A DNA stretch of 64,000 bases from Streptomyces sp. MP131-18 (GTDB lineage Bacteria > Actinomycetota > Actinomycetes > Streptomycetales > Streptomycetaceae): contig NZ_LZNS01000001.1 in the NCBI RefSeq assembly GCF_001984575.1, forward strand, positions 1,312,213 through 1,376,212, written 5' to 3'. The notes under the pieces are model-generated. The model had not been told where the DNA came from and did no database searches. It saw only the letters and a list, made by a program, of their open reading frames with translations. Within the stretch, counting starts at the first letter, position 1. Each line of letters begins with the position of its first letter. Below, piece after piece: positions 56,127-64,000 of this stretch. The translations under genes and the position numbers were made by a program.

Positions 56127-56501
56127 TCACCGGCCGGCGAAATCGTTGAACTCCACGAGATGCCCGTCGGGGTCGCGGACGAAGGCGACGGTCTCGTCAC
56201 CGATCCGCCACGGTTCCCTCACCACCTCGTAGCCGAGAGCGCGGACACGTTCCAGCAGGCCGCAGACGTCGTCGACGGCGAACGCCAAGTGTTCGGTCGC
56301 GCTCGGGCGGGGCTCGAGTCCGTGCTCGAACCACAGCTCGACTCCGGGTGGTGCTCCGTCGGGCCCCAACTGCAGGATGACCCCCTTTTCGGTTTCATAC
56401 CGGACGATCCGCTGCAATCCCAATGCCTCCGAGTAGAACCGTTCGGCCCGGTCGATGTCTTCGACATCGACCCGAAGGTGGTCGAGACGCACTCCTGCCA
56501 C
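56127..56501 (-). CDS. VOC-superfamily protein (copy 2)
   Basis: A 124-residue single-domain VOC protein clearly related to the 43.8-kb copy (RVDVEDIDRAERFYSEALGL, PPGVELWF, EHLAFAVDDV, VRDPDGHLVEFNDF). GTG start with GGGGGA upstream. It is oriented with the - strand operon, 70 bp upstream of ribA, and may be its first gene. Possible drug-binding self-protection or small epimerase/isomerase. Confidence 0.75.
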   Translation of the reverse strand: MAGVRLDHLRVDVEDIDRAERFYSEALGLQRIVRYETEKGVILQLGPDGAPPGVELWFEHGLEPRPSATEHLAFAVDDVCGLLERVRALGYEVVREPWRIGDETVAFVRDPDGHLVEFNDFAGR

Positions 56502-56537
56502 GGGATTCCCCCTTGGATGGCTTCGTTGCGACCAGGC

Positions 56538-56695
56538 CCTGTCCGGTGGATCTTCGTGGGCGCGCGACGCCCGGCACGCACGCTCGCCGCGTTGCCGAAT
56601 CGCGCGAGTACGGCCAAATACGAGCTACGATCCGGCGCCTTGCGATCGCACGCACCGGACGTCGCTCACTGCTCCACGAAGATCCACCGGACAGG
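56538..56695. mobile_element. 158-bp MITE-like inverted-repeat element
   Basis: Perfect 22-bp terminal inverted repeats (56538-56559 and 56674-56695; the arm begins CCTGTCCGGTGGATCTTCGT) enclose 114 bp of non-coding DNA. Ends of the GGCCTGTCCGG type occur on Streptomyces insertion sequences of the IS5 group, so this may be a non-autonomous derivative. I see no clear target duplication. It lies between the VOC gene and the second LuxR regulator. Confidence 0.6.
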
Positions 56696-56701
56696 CCCTA
56701 G

Positions 56702-57146
56702 GGGCAATCTTGATGAGTCGTGATATGCGCGTCCAGGGCGGGGCACCGTCACCATGCTGCACTGCCTCAACATGACGACCGCCGGACGCGGCCCGGACGA
56801 CGGTCGGGAGACACGACCCACGGCACCCCCGTCCGCACATCGTCCGGAGCCAACCGTTTCACCGCATCCGTCGCGGCGGAGGAGCCGATGGCCGGTCGCG
56901 GCGCGGGCCGCCGTGCCGGCGCGGGGTCGCACGCCGCATCACCACCCACCCGGCTCCCCGCGGCATCACGTCACCCACCGCCCACACCGACGCCTTGAGC
57001 AATGTCCAGAACCTCGTCCCACGTGCGTCGAGATTCAGACGGAAGGGAGATGCCAGGATTGGCAACCAGTCCCGCGGGTAACGATTAGCGCCAGTAGACA
57101 GAAACCGGGCGCCGCATTGTCTTTCCAAGCGGAAGTAGGTGGTGTT
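56702..57146. other. Non-coding leader of the right LuxR-type gene
   Basis: About 445 bp of GC-rich DNA with no family-like reading frame between the MITE-like element and the regulator start. The frame of the regulator is open farther upstream but reads as low-complexity Pro/Arg/His. Probably promoter and control DNA. Confidence 0.45.
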
Positions 57147-58163
57147 GTGCTGGAGGCGGGACGAGGACAGAGCGATCCACACGCCACTTCCATTCTGGAC
57201 GACATGAGCTGGGCCGTCTATCGGTGTATTCTCAACCGGGGGCGCACCGAAGTCGATGCCGTTCCCGAGCAGCTGGGACTGAGCGTTCCATCCTTCAACG
57301 AATGTCTGGAACGGCTTCTGCGCTTACGGCTTCTGCACAGGGATGCCAAGGGAAGGCTGGTCGCAGGCAGGCCGGATGCCGTAGCGGCGAACATTGTGGG
57401 CCCGCTGGAGAAGCAGATCATGGAGTTCCGTGATGAGGCGGAGCGACTGAACGACGATTTGCACAGGCTGATGTCCATGTACCGGCGGCACCGCGAGCAG
57501 CACATGCGGCACGGGAGCGACACCATCGGCATGATCCCGGAAGGCGTCGGGATCAATCTGCTGGTCAGCGAGATCGCCGAGGGCAACGTACGAAAGGTGC
57601 TGCTGCTGCACGCCGGGACGGACGGATTCGGCGGTCTGCTCAACCAAGTGCTGGCGGAAACCGCGTCACTGTCCGAACGCGGTGTCCGAGTGCGGGCGGT
57701 GTGCGCGGCCGAGGTGCTGGACGACGACTCGGCGGCGTGGCGCTGCGCGTCGACCGCTGCCCGTGCCGGAGCACTGGTGCGCGTCGTCCCCCAGGTGGCG
57801 GGCTCCCTGGTGATCCTCGACGGGCATGCCGCGTTCATCCCTGCCGCGGGTGGCCAGGCGGGCAGCGCGGTCGTGGTCCGGCAGACCACGGTGCTGGACA
57901 TGCTCCGGGACGCCTTCGAACAGCACTGGCCGGAGGCGTCGTCGCTGGAGAAGGAGGCCGAGCTCGACGCCGAGGCGCTGACCAATGACGAGGTCAAGCG
58001 CCGCATACTCCGCCTGCTCGTCCAGGGTGCTCGCGACGGCGTCATCGCCCGTCGGGTCGGGATATCGGTACGGACGTGCCGCAGGCACATCGCCGAGTTG
58101 GTCGAACAGGTCGGCGCGGAAAGCCGCCTGCAGGCAGGCTTTCTTATGGCTGGCCGTGATTGA
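57147..58163 (+). CDS. TrmB-like/LuxR transcriptional regulator (right copy)
   Basis: A 338-residue paralogue of the 13.5-kb regulator with the same N-terminal winged helix, central domain and C-terminal LuxR motif (RRVGISVRTCRRHIAELVEQ). The GTG at 57147 has AGGTGG upstream and gives the same N-terminal length as the left copy; ATG 57204 is an alternative. A TTA at 57324-57326, in the winged-helix region, mirrors the TTA of the left copy. It points out of the cluster and marks its right edge. Confidence 0.8.
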   Translation: MLEAGRGQSDPHATSILDDMSWAVYRCILNRGRTEVDAVPEQLGLSVPSFNECLERLLRLRLLHRDAKGRLVAGRPDAVAANIVGPLEKQIMEFRDEAERLNDDLHRLMSMYRRHREQHMRHGSDTIGMIPEGVGINLLVSEIAEGNVRKVLLLHAGTDGFGGLLNQVLAETASLSERGVRVRAVCAAEVLDDDSAAWRCASTAARAGALVRVVPQVAGSLVILDGHAAFIPAAGGQAGSAVVVRQTTVLDMLRDAFEQHWPEASSLEKEAELDAEALTNDEVKRRILRLLVQGARDGVIARRVGISVRTCRRHIAELVEQVGAESRLQAGFLMAGRD

Positions 58164-58720
58164 GTGACATCACACAGCTCATGACCACCGTCATCCGGTG
58201 ATTCCTCGCGCCCGCCCCGGCGACCGGCGGCGAGACGGACGGAACGTTCTCCTGTTCGGGCGGACTTGACCGATACCCCGCCGCGGACGGGCGCAGGACC
58301 GGCCGCCCGGGGGACGCGCCTCGGCCATGCGGGGGGCGCCGTGCGCCGGTCGGGACGTCCACCAGCCCCGTAATTGTCATGACCATGGCACCACTTGAGG
58401 GTGGGAGCCGGCGCGTGCCCGACCCCACGGGGCGCGCACGGCATCTGCGAACGGAAGCCTGTCCAGACGATCTGCCCCACCCCGACGGATCGGCGTCACC
58501 GCACTCGCGGGCGCGGCCCTCGCGGCGCTGCTCGCCCCCGCCCGGCCCGCCACCGCCACCGACGGCGCCTCCGACGGCGCCGCGGCCGCCGAGCGCCCGG
58601 CAGTCGAGGCGTACAGCGGTGCGCGGGACGCCGTGCGGCGTTCGGCCGGTTCGGGTGTTCTTCGGTCGGCCGAACGGCGCGGGGCGCGTACGATCGTGAG
58701 CCGGCTCAGGAGGTGGGTGG
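58164..58720 (+). other. Intergenic region with possible secreted-protein remnant
   Basis: The region between the LuxR and LacI genes. One + frame from about 58453 reads like a signal peptide (RRIGVTALAGAALAALLAPA, then ATATDG) and then loses meaning before the LacI gene. It has no convincing start or downstream domain, so it may be the stump of a secreted protein gene, perhaps lost when the cluster joined. Otherwise nothing recognisable. Confidence 0.3.
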
Positions 58721-59764
58721 GTGGCCAGGCCCAGGATCAAGGACGTGGCGCAGCGCGCGGGTGTCTCGGAGAAGACCGTCTCCAACGTGATCAACGACTA
58801 CGAGCACGTCTCCGAGCGGACCCGGATTGCGGTACGCAAAGCGATAGAGGAGCTGGGCTACCGCGTCAATCTCGCCGGCCGCCACCTGCGGCGCGGGCGG
58901 ACCGGCATCATCGCGCTGGTCCTGCCCGAGCTGGACTTTCCCTACTTCGCCGACCTGGCCAACGGGATCATCAGCGAGGCCGAACGCAACGGGCTGACCG
59001 TTCTGCTGCACCAGACCAGGGCCGACCGGCAGCACGAGCTGTCCGCGCTGCGCGGCTTCGACTCCGACTTCGCCGACGGCGTGATCCTCAGCCCGCTCGC
59101 CCTCACCACCGACGACCTGCGCGACCGCGGACGCACGCTGCCGGCCGTACTGCTCGGCGAGGCCATCGAGCCGGGTTGTGCCGACCACGTCGCGATCGAC
59201 AATGTCCGCGCCGCCCAGGACGCCACCGAGCACCTCATCGCGCTCGGGCGCCGCCGCATCGTCGTCATCGGCGGCCGGGACCGCCCGCCGCCGGGCACCG
59301 CGGAGGCCAGAACACTCGGCTACCGCAGGGCCCTCGACGCGGCGGGGCTGCCCTACGACCCGGCGGCCGTGATGCCGGTGCGGCAGTTCCGCATGCCGCA
59401 CGGCGCCGCCGCCGTCGTCCGGGCCCTCGACGCCGGACCGCGCCCGGACGCGCTGCTGTGCCTGAACGACCAGATGGCGCTTGGCGCGATCAGGGCCCTG
59501 CACGAACGCGGCCTGCGGGTGCCGGAGGACATCGCGGTCGTCGGCTTCGACGACGTGGAGGGCGGCCGGTTCAGCGTGCCCACGCTGACCACCGTCGCAC
59601 CCGACAAGAAGGCGGTGGCACGGGTCGCCGTGGAGCTGCTGCTCCGGCGCATCGCCGAGGCCGCCGACCGCACGCGGGACGCCCCCGTGCCGCCCCCGGA
59701 CGAACGGGTCGTCCCGTACACGCTGGCCGTCCGCGAGAGCACGGCGGGGCGGGGCGGGGCCTGA
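58721..59764 (+). CDS. LacI-family regulator
   Basis: A 347-residue LacI/GalR regulator with HTH RIKDVAQRAGVSEKTVSNVI, hinge AGRHLRRGRTGIIALVLPEL and sugar-binding domain. GTG with AGGAGG seven bases upstream. No TTA codons, unlike its relative at 34.6 kb. Its target operon is not adjacent. It could be the regulator of a sugar-uptake system such as the one at 3.9-9 kb if the cluster was inserted between them, but that is speculative. Confidence 0.85.
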   Translation: MARPRIKDVAQRAGVSEKTVSNVINDYEHVSERTRIAVRKAIEELGYRVNLAGRHLRRGRTGIIALVLPELDFPYFADLANGIISEAERNGLTVLLHQTRADRQHELSALRGFDSDFADGVILSPLALTTDDLRDRGRTLPAVLLGEAIEPGCADHVAIDNVRAAQDATEHLIALGRRRIVVIGGRDRPPPGTAEARTLGYRRALDAAGLPYDPAAVMPVRQFRMPHGAAAVVRALDAGPRPDALLCLNDQMALGAIRALHERGLRVPEDIAVVGFDDVEGGRFSVPTLTTVAPDKKAVARVAVELLLRRIAEAADRTRDAPVPPPDERVVPYTLAVRESTAGRGGA

Positions 59765-59769
59765 TCGTT

Positions 59770-59786
59770 GCACCGGCGAACGGTGC
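59770..59786 (+). terminator. Possible terminator hairpin after LacI gene
   Basis: A 6-bp stem (GCACCG / CGGTGC) with a five-base loop starts six bases after the LacI stop, followed by more GC-rich partial repeats between convergent genes. Confidence 0.4.
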
Positions 59787-59792
59787 GGCCGG

Positions 59793-59951
59793 TCAGCCGT
59801 CCCGGCCCGCCGTCCGGCCGGCGAGCAGGCGCACCAGGCCGAACGCCGCGTGCGTCCATGCCGCTCTCAGCCGCGTCGTGCGCCTGGGGCGCGGCGGTGC
59901 GGCGGGCTTCCATCGGGGCGCGGCGTACTGCCGCTCCGGGCTGATCGTCAA
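59793..59951 (-). CDS. Small basic protein (52 residues)
   Basis: A TTG start with a strong GGAGGGGG box opens a 52-codon frame, TISPERQYAAPRWKPAAPPR followed by a basic helix-like tail. Short, basic, possibly amphipathic. Similar small ORFs occur in Streptomyces, but I cannot name a function. The length and ribosome site favour a real gene over chance. Confidence 0.45.
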   Translation of the reverse strand: MTISPERQYAAPRWKPAAPPRPRRTTRLRAAWTHAAFGLVRLLAGRTAGRDG

Positions 59952-60118
59952 GTCGTCCCCCTCCGGCGGATACGGACGGTTTCGTGGGGGTGGAAGGCGA
60001 TGATGTCCCCACCGGCCGCCGGGAGCGCCCCCCGTGCGTGATTCGTGACCTCGCCGTGACCTGCCGGCGCCGTCGCCGGGCCGTCGCCCACGCCATCGGG
60101 GGCAACGGTCACGCGGAC

Positions 60119-61903
60119 TCAGGTGAGTTGAGCGCTCTGGAGAGTGGTGTACGCGCCGCCGCGGCGCAGCAGCTCCTCGTGCGAGCCGATCTCCTGGATC
60201 TGCCCGTCCTGCATGACGACGATGCGGTCGGCGTTGCGGATGGTGGACAGCCGGTGGGCGACGACGAAGGTGGTGCGGCCGTCGACGAGCCGGTTGAGCG
60301 CCTGCTGCACCATCGCCTCGGAGCGGGTGTCGAGCGCGGAGGTGGCCTCGTCGAGGATGAGGACGCGGGGGTTGCGTATCAGGGCCCGCGCGATGGCGAG
60401 CCGCTGCCGCTGCCCGCCGGACAGGCGCGCGCCGTTGTCCCCGACGACCGTGTCGAGTCCGTGCGGGAGTCGTTCGACGAACTCCAGCGCGTTGGCGTCG
60501 CGCAGCGCCTGCCGCACGGTCTCCTCGTCCGCGGCTTCCATGCCGTAGGCGACGTTCTCCCGGACGGTGCCCTCGAAGAGGATCGACTCCTGCGGCACGA
60601 CCGACACGAAGTGCCGGTAAGTGCGCAGGTCCAGGGTGGTCATGTCGGTGCCGTCGAGCAGCAGGCGGCCGGTGGTGGGGCGGATGAAGCCGATCACGAG
60701 GTTGAGCACGGTCGACTTGCCCGCGCCGGACGCGCCGACCAGGGCGACCGTCTCGCCGGGCCGCACGGAGAGGGTGAAGTCCCGTACCGCTGGGGCTTTC
60801 GCCCCCTCGTAGGCGTGGCCGACCTCGTGGAACTCCACGGCGCCCGCCACCTCCGCGACCTCGGCCTTGCCCGCGTTGTGCTCCAGCTCCGGCGCCTGGA
60901 GCACCTCGCCGATGGACCGCACGGATTCGAGGCCCTTGGTGATGACGGGGGTGAGGCCCATCAGCGTGGTGGTGGAGTTGGTCAGCGTCGTCAGGAACGC
61001 GCTGAGCATTACGACGTCGCCCGCCGTGATCGGCCACACCTCGTAGTAGGCGATCAGCGCGGCCACGGTGAGGAAGCCGATGCCGAGCGCGTTCAGGAAG
61101 ACCCAGGCCAGGGACGCGAAGCGGCCGTTGAGGAGGTCGAGACGCTGCCCGGAATGCAGCACGCGGCGCAGCGTGCCGTCCATCTTGCGCAGGGCGTCGC
61201 GCTCGAGGCCGTGGGCGCGGGTGATGGAGATCAGCCGCGTCATCTCGCTCACCCGCGAGGAGAGGTGCTCCACCTCCTGTCTGAAGTGCTCGTTGTGCGC
61301 CCGGAGCCGGCTGCGCAGCCGGAACACCAGCAGTGCGGCGACCGGCACCACGAGCAGGAAGACGGGCAGGAACTGCGGCGTCCGCACCCCGATGATGATC
61401 AGGCCGCCGACGAGCACCGTGAGCGCGCCGAGCCCCGTTTCCGAGGTCTGCTGCACCATTTGCTCGACGGTCTCCACATCGCGCACCACTTTGGTCTGCA
61501 GCACGCCGGCGCTGACCCGCGAGTGGTAACCGATGGACAGCTGCTGCATGCGCGTGCACAGCGCCGAGCGCAGCGCGGTGCCGGTGCGGCGGACGCTGCC
61601 GTACATCAGGCGCACCCACAGCAGGTGCAGCGGGGTGTTGGCGGCCAGGATGATCATGATGAGCCCCGCACTGCTCCACAGCCGCGTGAGCGGCAGGTGC
61701 AGCACCACCGTGTCGACGATGGCGGCGGTGACCAGCGGCAGCAGCCAGACGGGGCTGTGCTTCACCGTGAAGACACCGAACGCGGCGGCGAGCCGCCAGC
61801 GGTCCGCGCGGAAGAGGTAGGCGAGGGTTCGGACGGGATGTTCGCCCCGGTAGCGGTGGTCCAGCGGACCTTCCGACGACGCCACGGCAGAAACCTTTCT
61901 CAT
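60119..61903 (-). CDS. ABC exporter, fused membrane and ATPase domains
   Basis: A 594-residue half-size exporter. Six membrane segments (about 35-320) precede an ATPase domain with Walker A GASGAGKST, signature LSGGQRQRLAIARAL and Walker B LILDEATSALD, plus VAHRLST. Works as a homodimer exporting lipids, drugs or peptides. ATG at 61903; a GTG shortly downstream with AGAAAGG is an alternative. It lies outside the right-hand regulator, so a role in cluster-product export is uncertain. Confidence 0.82.
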   Translation of the reverse strand: MRKVSAVASSEGPLDHRYRGEHPVRTLAYLFRADRWRLAAAFGVFTVKHSPVWLLPLVTAAIVDTVVLHLPLTRLWSSAGLIMIILAANTPLHLLWVRLMYGSVRRTGTALRSALCTRMQQLSIGYHSRVSAGVLQTKVVRDVETVEQMVQQTSETGLGALTVLVGGLIIIGVRTPQFLPVFLLVVPVAALLVFRLRSRLRAHNEHFRQEVEHLSSRVSEMTRLISITRAHGLERDALRKMDGTLRRVLHSGQRLDLLNGRFASLAWVFLNALGIGFLTVAALIAYYEVWPITAGDVVMLSAFLTTLTNSTTTLMGLTPVITKGLESVRSIGEVLQAPELEHNAGKAEVAEVAGAVEFHEVGHAYEGAKAPAVRDFTLSVRPGETVALVGASGAGKSTVLNLVIGFIRPTTGRLLLDGTDMTTLDLRTYRHFVSVVPQESILFEGTVRENVAYGMEAADEETVRQALRDANALEFVERLPHGLDTVVGDNGARLSGGQRQRLAIARALIRNPRVLILDEATSALDTRSEAMVQQALNRLVDGRTTFVVAHRLSTIRNADRIVVMQDGQIQEIGSHEELLRRGGAYTTLQSAQLT

Positions 61904-62042
61904 GACACACAGTACGGATTGGGCGTGTCCGGCAAGTCCGACGACTGCCGGCCCCTGCTGCTTCTCCCCCACCGGACCACCACTCAAAGGCGCCACGGCA
62001 ACCTGCCGACGTGTCAGATCTCTTAGCCCCGCTTCAGGGGAC

Positions 62043-62739
62043 ATGGACGCCCTCGGTGCCCCGGGCGCCGGCATCGCCACCGGTCTTGAGAACCTGGCCC
62101 CGGTGGTGCCCAGCGAAATCGTCCTGCTGCTCGGCGGCCTCACCTCGCGTTACGACGGGCCGAACTACTTCGCCCTCGTCTTCTGGACCGCGCTGGGCTC
62201 GGTACTCGGCGCGGTCGCGCACTGCTGCTTCGGCCGCCTGCTCGGCCGCCGGCGGTCGCGGGCGATCTTCGGGCGCATCCCGCTGGTGGAGGAGCGGGAC
62301 CTGGACCGCGCGGAGGAGTGGTTCGCGCGCTACGGGACGAAGGCGACCTCTTCGGCCGGCTGGTGCCCATCGTCAGAACGTTCGTCTGGCTGCCGGCCGG
62401 AATCGAGCGCATGTCGATGCCGCTGTTCGTCGGTTACACCGCGCTCGGCAGCCTGGCGTGGAACGCGACCCTGCTGTTCACCGGGTACCAGGCGGGTGAC
62501 AACTGGCAGACGGACGAGCAGTACGCCATCGTGTTCACCGCCCGGGCCTGGTGCTCGCGCTCGTGCTGATCGGCCGCTTCGTGGCCATCCGGGTCCGGGC
62601 CCGCCGCCGCGCCACGACGGCCGGTTCCGGTACCCCTGCCGAGGCCGAGGCCCCCGCCGCGGCGGCGGGGGAGCCGACCGGGCCGGCGGGGTCCGCGCAA
62701 TCCGCTCCGCAGGCGGAGGAAGGTGCGCCGACCGCCTGA
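62043..62739 (+). pseudogene. DedA-family membrane protein gene with two frameshifts
   Basis: The N-terminal frame reads LENLAPVVPSEIVLLLGGL, typical of DedA proteins. Near 62340 the reading must move to another frame to continue DLFGRLVPIVRTFVWLPAGI and then GDNWQTDEQYAIVFT, and near 62545 it shifts again to VLALVLIGRFVAIRVRAR. All three pieces join into one normal DedA protein of about 230 residues. Either the gene is newly inactivated or the sequence has small errors. DedA proteins flip polyprenyl-phosphate or phospholipid carriers in the membrane. Confidence 0.75.
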
Positions 62740-62987
62740 GCGCGGTCCGGGGAACGGGCGCAAAGCAACGTCGGTTTCGCGCCAGATCCGCCGCTCGCCG
62801 TGCCGCCCCGGCAACGTGCCCGGAGCGGCGCGGACCCCGGGGGCTCGGTGTCGCACGGCCGTGGGCGGCCGGAGGAGTTGGCCGGATACCGGGCAACGCA
62901 ACCACGACTTGTTTGCCCGCGCACACAAGGCCGGAATGGCCTTCTAGTGTCCTTTCGTGCAGGACTTCGGACACGTGAAGGAGCACA

Positions 62988-64000
62988 GTGCCCATGCACC
63001 ACAGTGACCCGAGCGCGCAGCGGGCGCGCAGGAGACGCAGGAGATCCGCCGCCGCGACCGCCGTCGCCCTGGCCGTGGCGGGCGGCCTGCTGCTCGCCCC
63101 GGGGGCGGGCGCCGAGGAGGCCCGGGCCACGCCGGGCGGGGTGGCGCGCGAGATCACGCTGCTCACCGGCGACCGGGTGCGGCTCGACGCCGCGGGCGGC
63201 GTGACCGGCGTCCGGCCGGGCCCCGGCCGCGAGGACATACCGGTCTCGGTGGCCGAGGGACCCGAGGGCACGTTCGTGATCCCCGCGGATGCCCGCCGGC
63301 TCATCGGCGAAGGGCTCGTCGACCAGCGGCTGTTCGACGTCGCGGAGCTGAGCAGGCCCGAGTACGGCCGGCTGGCGGACGGGGGCCTGCCGGTCATCGT
63401 CCGGTACGCGGGCGACCGGCCGGCCCGGCTGTTCGCGGACGGCGGGCCCGAGGTGCGCGCCGAGCTGGACAGCATCGACGCCGAGGCGTGGACGGTCGCG
63501 CCGGACGAGACAGCCACCGCCTGGGAGGCGCTCACCGGCCCGCGGACGCTGTCCTCCGGCGTGGCCCACATCGCGCTTGACGGGGTCAGGACGGCGAGCC
63601 TGGACCGCAGCGTGCCCCAGATCGGCGTGCCCGCGGCCTGGGAGACCGGCCTCGACGGCACGGGGGTGACGGTCGCGGTCCTGGACACCGGGATCGACGT
63701 CACGCACCCGGACCTGGACGGCGGCAAGGTCGCCGCCGCGGCCAACTTCTCCGACTCCCCCGGCACCGAGGACCGTTACGGCCACGGCACGCACGTGGCG
63801 TCCATCACGGCCGGCACCACGGGCGACTACACGGGCGTGGCCCCCGGGGCCACGCTGCTCAACGGGAAGGTGCTCGACGACTTCGGCAGCGGCGCCGACT
63901 CGGGCATCATCGCCGGGATGGAGTGGGCGGTCGAGCAGGGCGCCGACATCGTCAACATGAGCCTGGGCAGCGAGGACACACCGGGAGTCGACCTCCTGGA
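62988..64000 (+). CDS. Secreted subtilisin-like serine protease (partial)
   Basis: The gene runs off the right edge. AAGGAG at 62978-62983 precedes GTG 62988; ATG 62994 is an alternative. An Arg-rich start and hydrophobic core ending near APGAGAEEA form an export signal, then a pro-region of about 180 residues. The S8 catalytic Asp is in VAVLDTGIDVTHPDL and the His in GHGTHVASI; the Ser lies outside the window. An extracellular protease of the Streptomyces housekeeping set, not obviously linked to the cluster. Confidence 0.85.
   Translation, partial: MPMHHSDPSAQRARRRRRRSAAATAVALAVAGGLLLAPGAGAEEARATPGGVAREITLLTGDRVRLDAAGGVTGVRPGPGREDIPVSVAEGPEGTFVIPADARRLIGEGLVDQRLFDVAELSRPEYGRLADGGLPVIVRYAGDRPARLFADGGPEVRAELDSIDAEAWTVAPDETATAWEALTGPRTLSSGVAHIALDGVRTASLDRSVPQIGVPAAWETGLDGTGVTVAVLDTGIDVTHPDLDGGKVAAAANFSDSPGTEDRYGHGTHVASITAGTTGDYTGVAPGATLLNGKVLDDFGSGADSGIIAGMEWAVEQGADIVNMSLGSEDTPGVDLL

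Noticed and set aside
58483..58720. A full secreted-protein gene upstream of the right LacI gene
   Set aside because: Only a signal-like stretch is visible, with no start, ribosome site or following domain. Recorded as a possible remnant only.

Overview
The window is very GC-rich, uses GTG and TTG starts freely, has tightly overlapping genes and carries rare in-frame TTA codons, which is typical of Streptomyces or a close relative. Conserved-looking chromosomal genes at both ends (1-9 kb and 58.7-64 kb) enclose a large specialised-metabolite cluster of roughly 46 kb (about 11.8-58.2 kb).

Left flank (1-9.9 kb): the end of a GH13-type glycosidase gene, a TIR-domain protein translationally coupled to a scramblase/LURP-like protein, an MFS transporter, and a GH2 glycosidase with a sugar ABC importer (two permeases and a Tat lipoprotein, no ATPase). 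A chimeric remnant follows in which a DeoR-type repressor is joined to a fructose-PTS EIIBC piece. It marks an old deletion at the cluster edge. Two divergent RsmC-like methyltransferases come next and are candidates for ribosome-based self-protection.

Cluster part A (11.8-28.9 kb): a GMC oxidoreductase, a TrmB-like/LuxR regulator, then one long + strand operon holding a PLP decarboxylase, a GH51 furanosidase, two overlapping unusual genes (a beta-sandwich-like protein and a BtrH_N-like protein), a DegT aminotransferase, a split transketolase, and the amino-group-carrier-protein genes LysX, LysY, LysZ, LysK and LysW. LysW is fused in frame to a PAPS sulfotransferase. This set matches the known logic for making (2S,6R)-diamino-(5R,7)-dihydroxyheptanoic acid (DADH) on LysW, as in vazabitide and azinomycin biosynthesis. 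The sulfotransferase and the two unusual genes suggest a sulfate-leaving-group route to an azabicycle or aziridine.

Cluster part B (28-38.9 kb): a galactofuranose module with UDP-galactopyranose mutase, three GT2 enzymes of galactofuranosyltransferase type, a Wzx-like flippase, a second GH51 enzyme, a LacI regulator rich in TTA codons and an atypical NarL-like regulator.

Cluster part C (39.1-56.5 kb): a + strand operon (PhyH dioxygenase, radical SAM/SPASM enzyme, small unknown protein, carbamoyltransferase, VOC protein) converges on a 12-gene - strand operon. That operon holds GTP cyclohydrolase II, a GT9 heptosyltransferase, a TIM-barrel isomerase, a PP-loop-like protein, a SIS protein, a flavin reductase-like protein, a single-chain GmhA-HldE fusion, a DegT aminotransferase, an HldD-like epimerase, two Zn-dehydrogenases and a HAD protein. 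Together they predict an ADP-heptose-derived, aminated and carbamoylated sugar. A second VOC gene, a MITE-like inverted repeat and a second TrmB-like/LuxR regulator close the cluster.

Right flank (58.7-64 kb): a LacI regulator, a 52-residue ORF, an ABC exporter, a frameshifted DedA gene and the start of a secreted subtilisin-like protease.

Nine in-frame TTA codons lie in regulators and key enzymes inside the cluster, including the second LuxR gene and the heptose operon, and I saw none in the flanks. Parts A-C therefore look like one bldA-dependent unit. The combination of a LysW-made diamino acid, a heptosyl sugar and galactofuranose is one I do not recognise from any known product.
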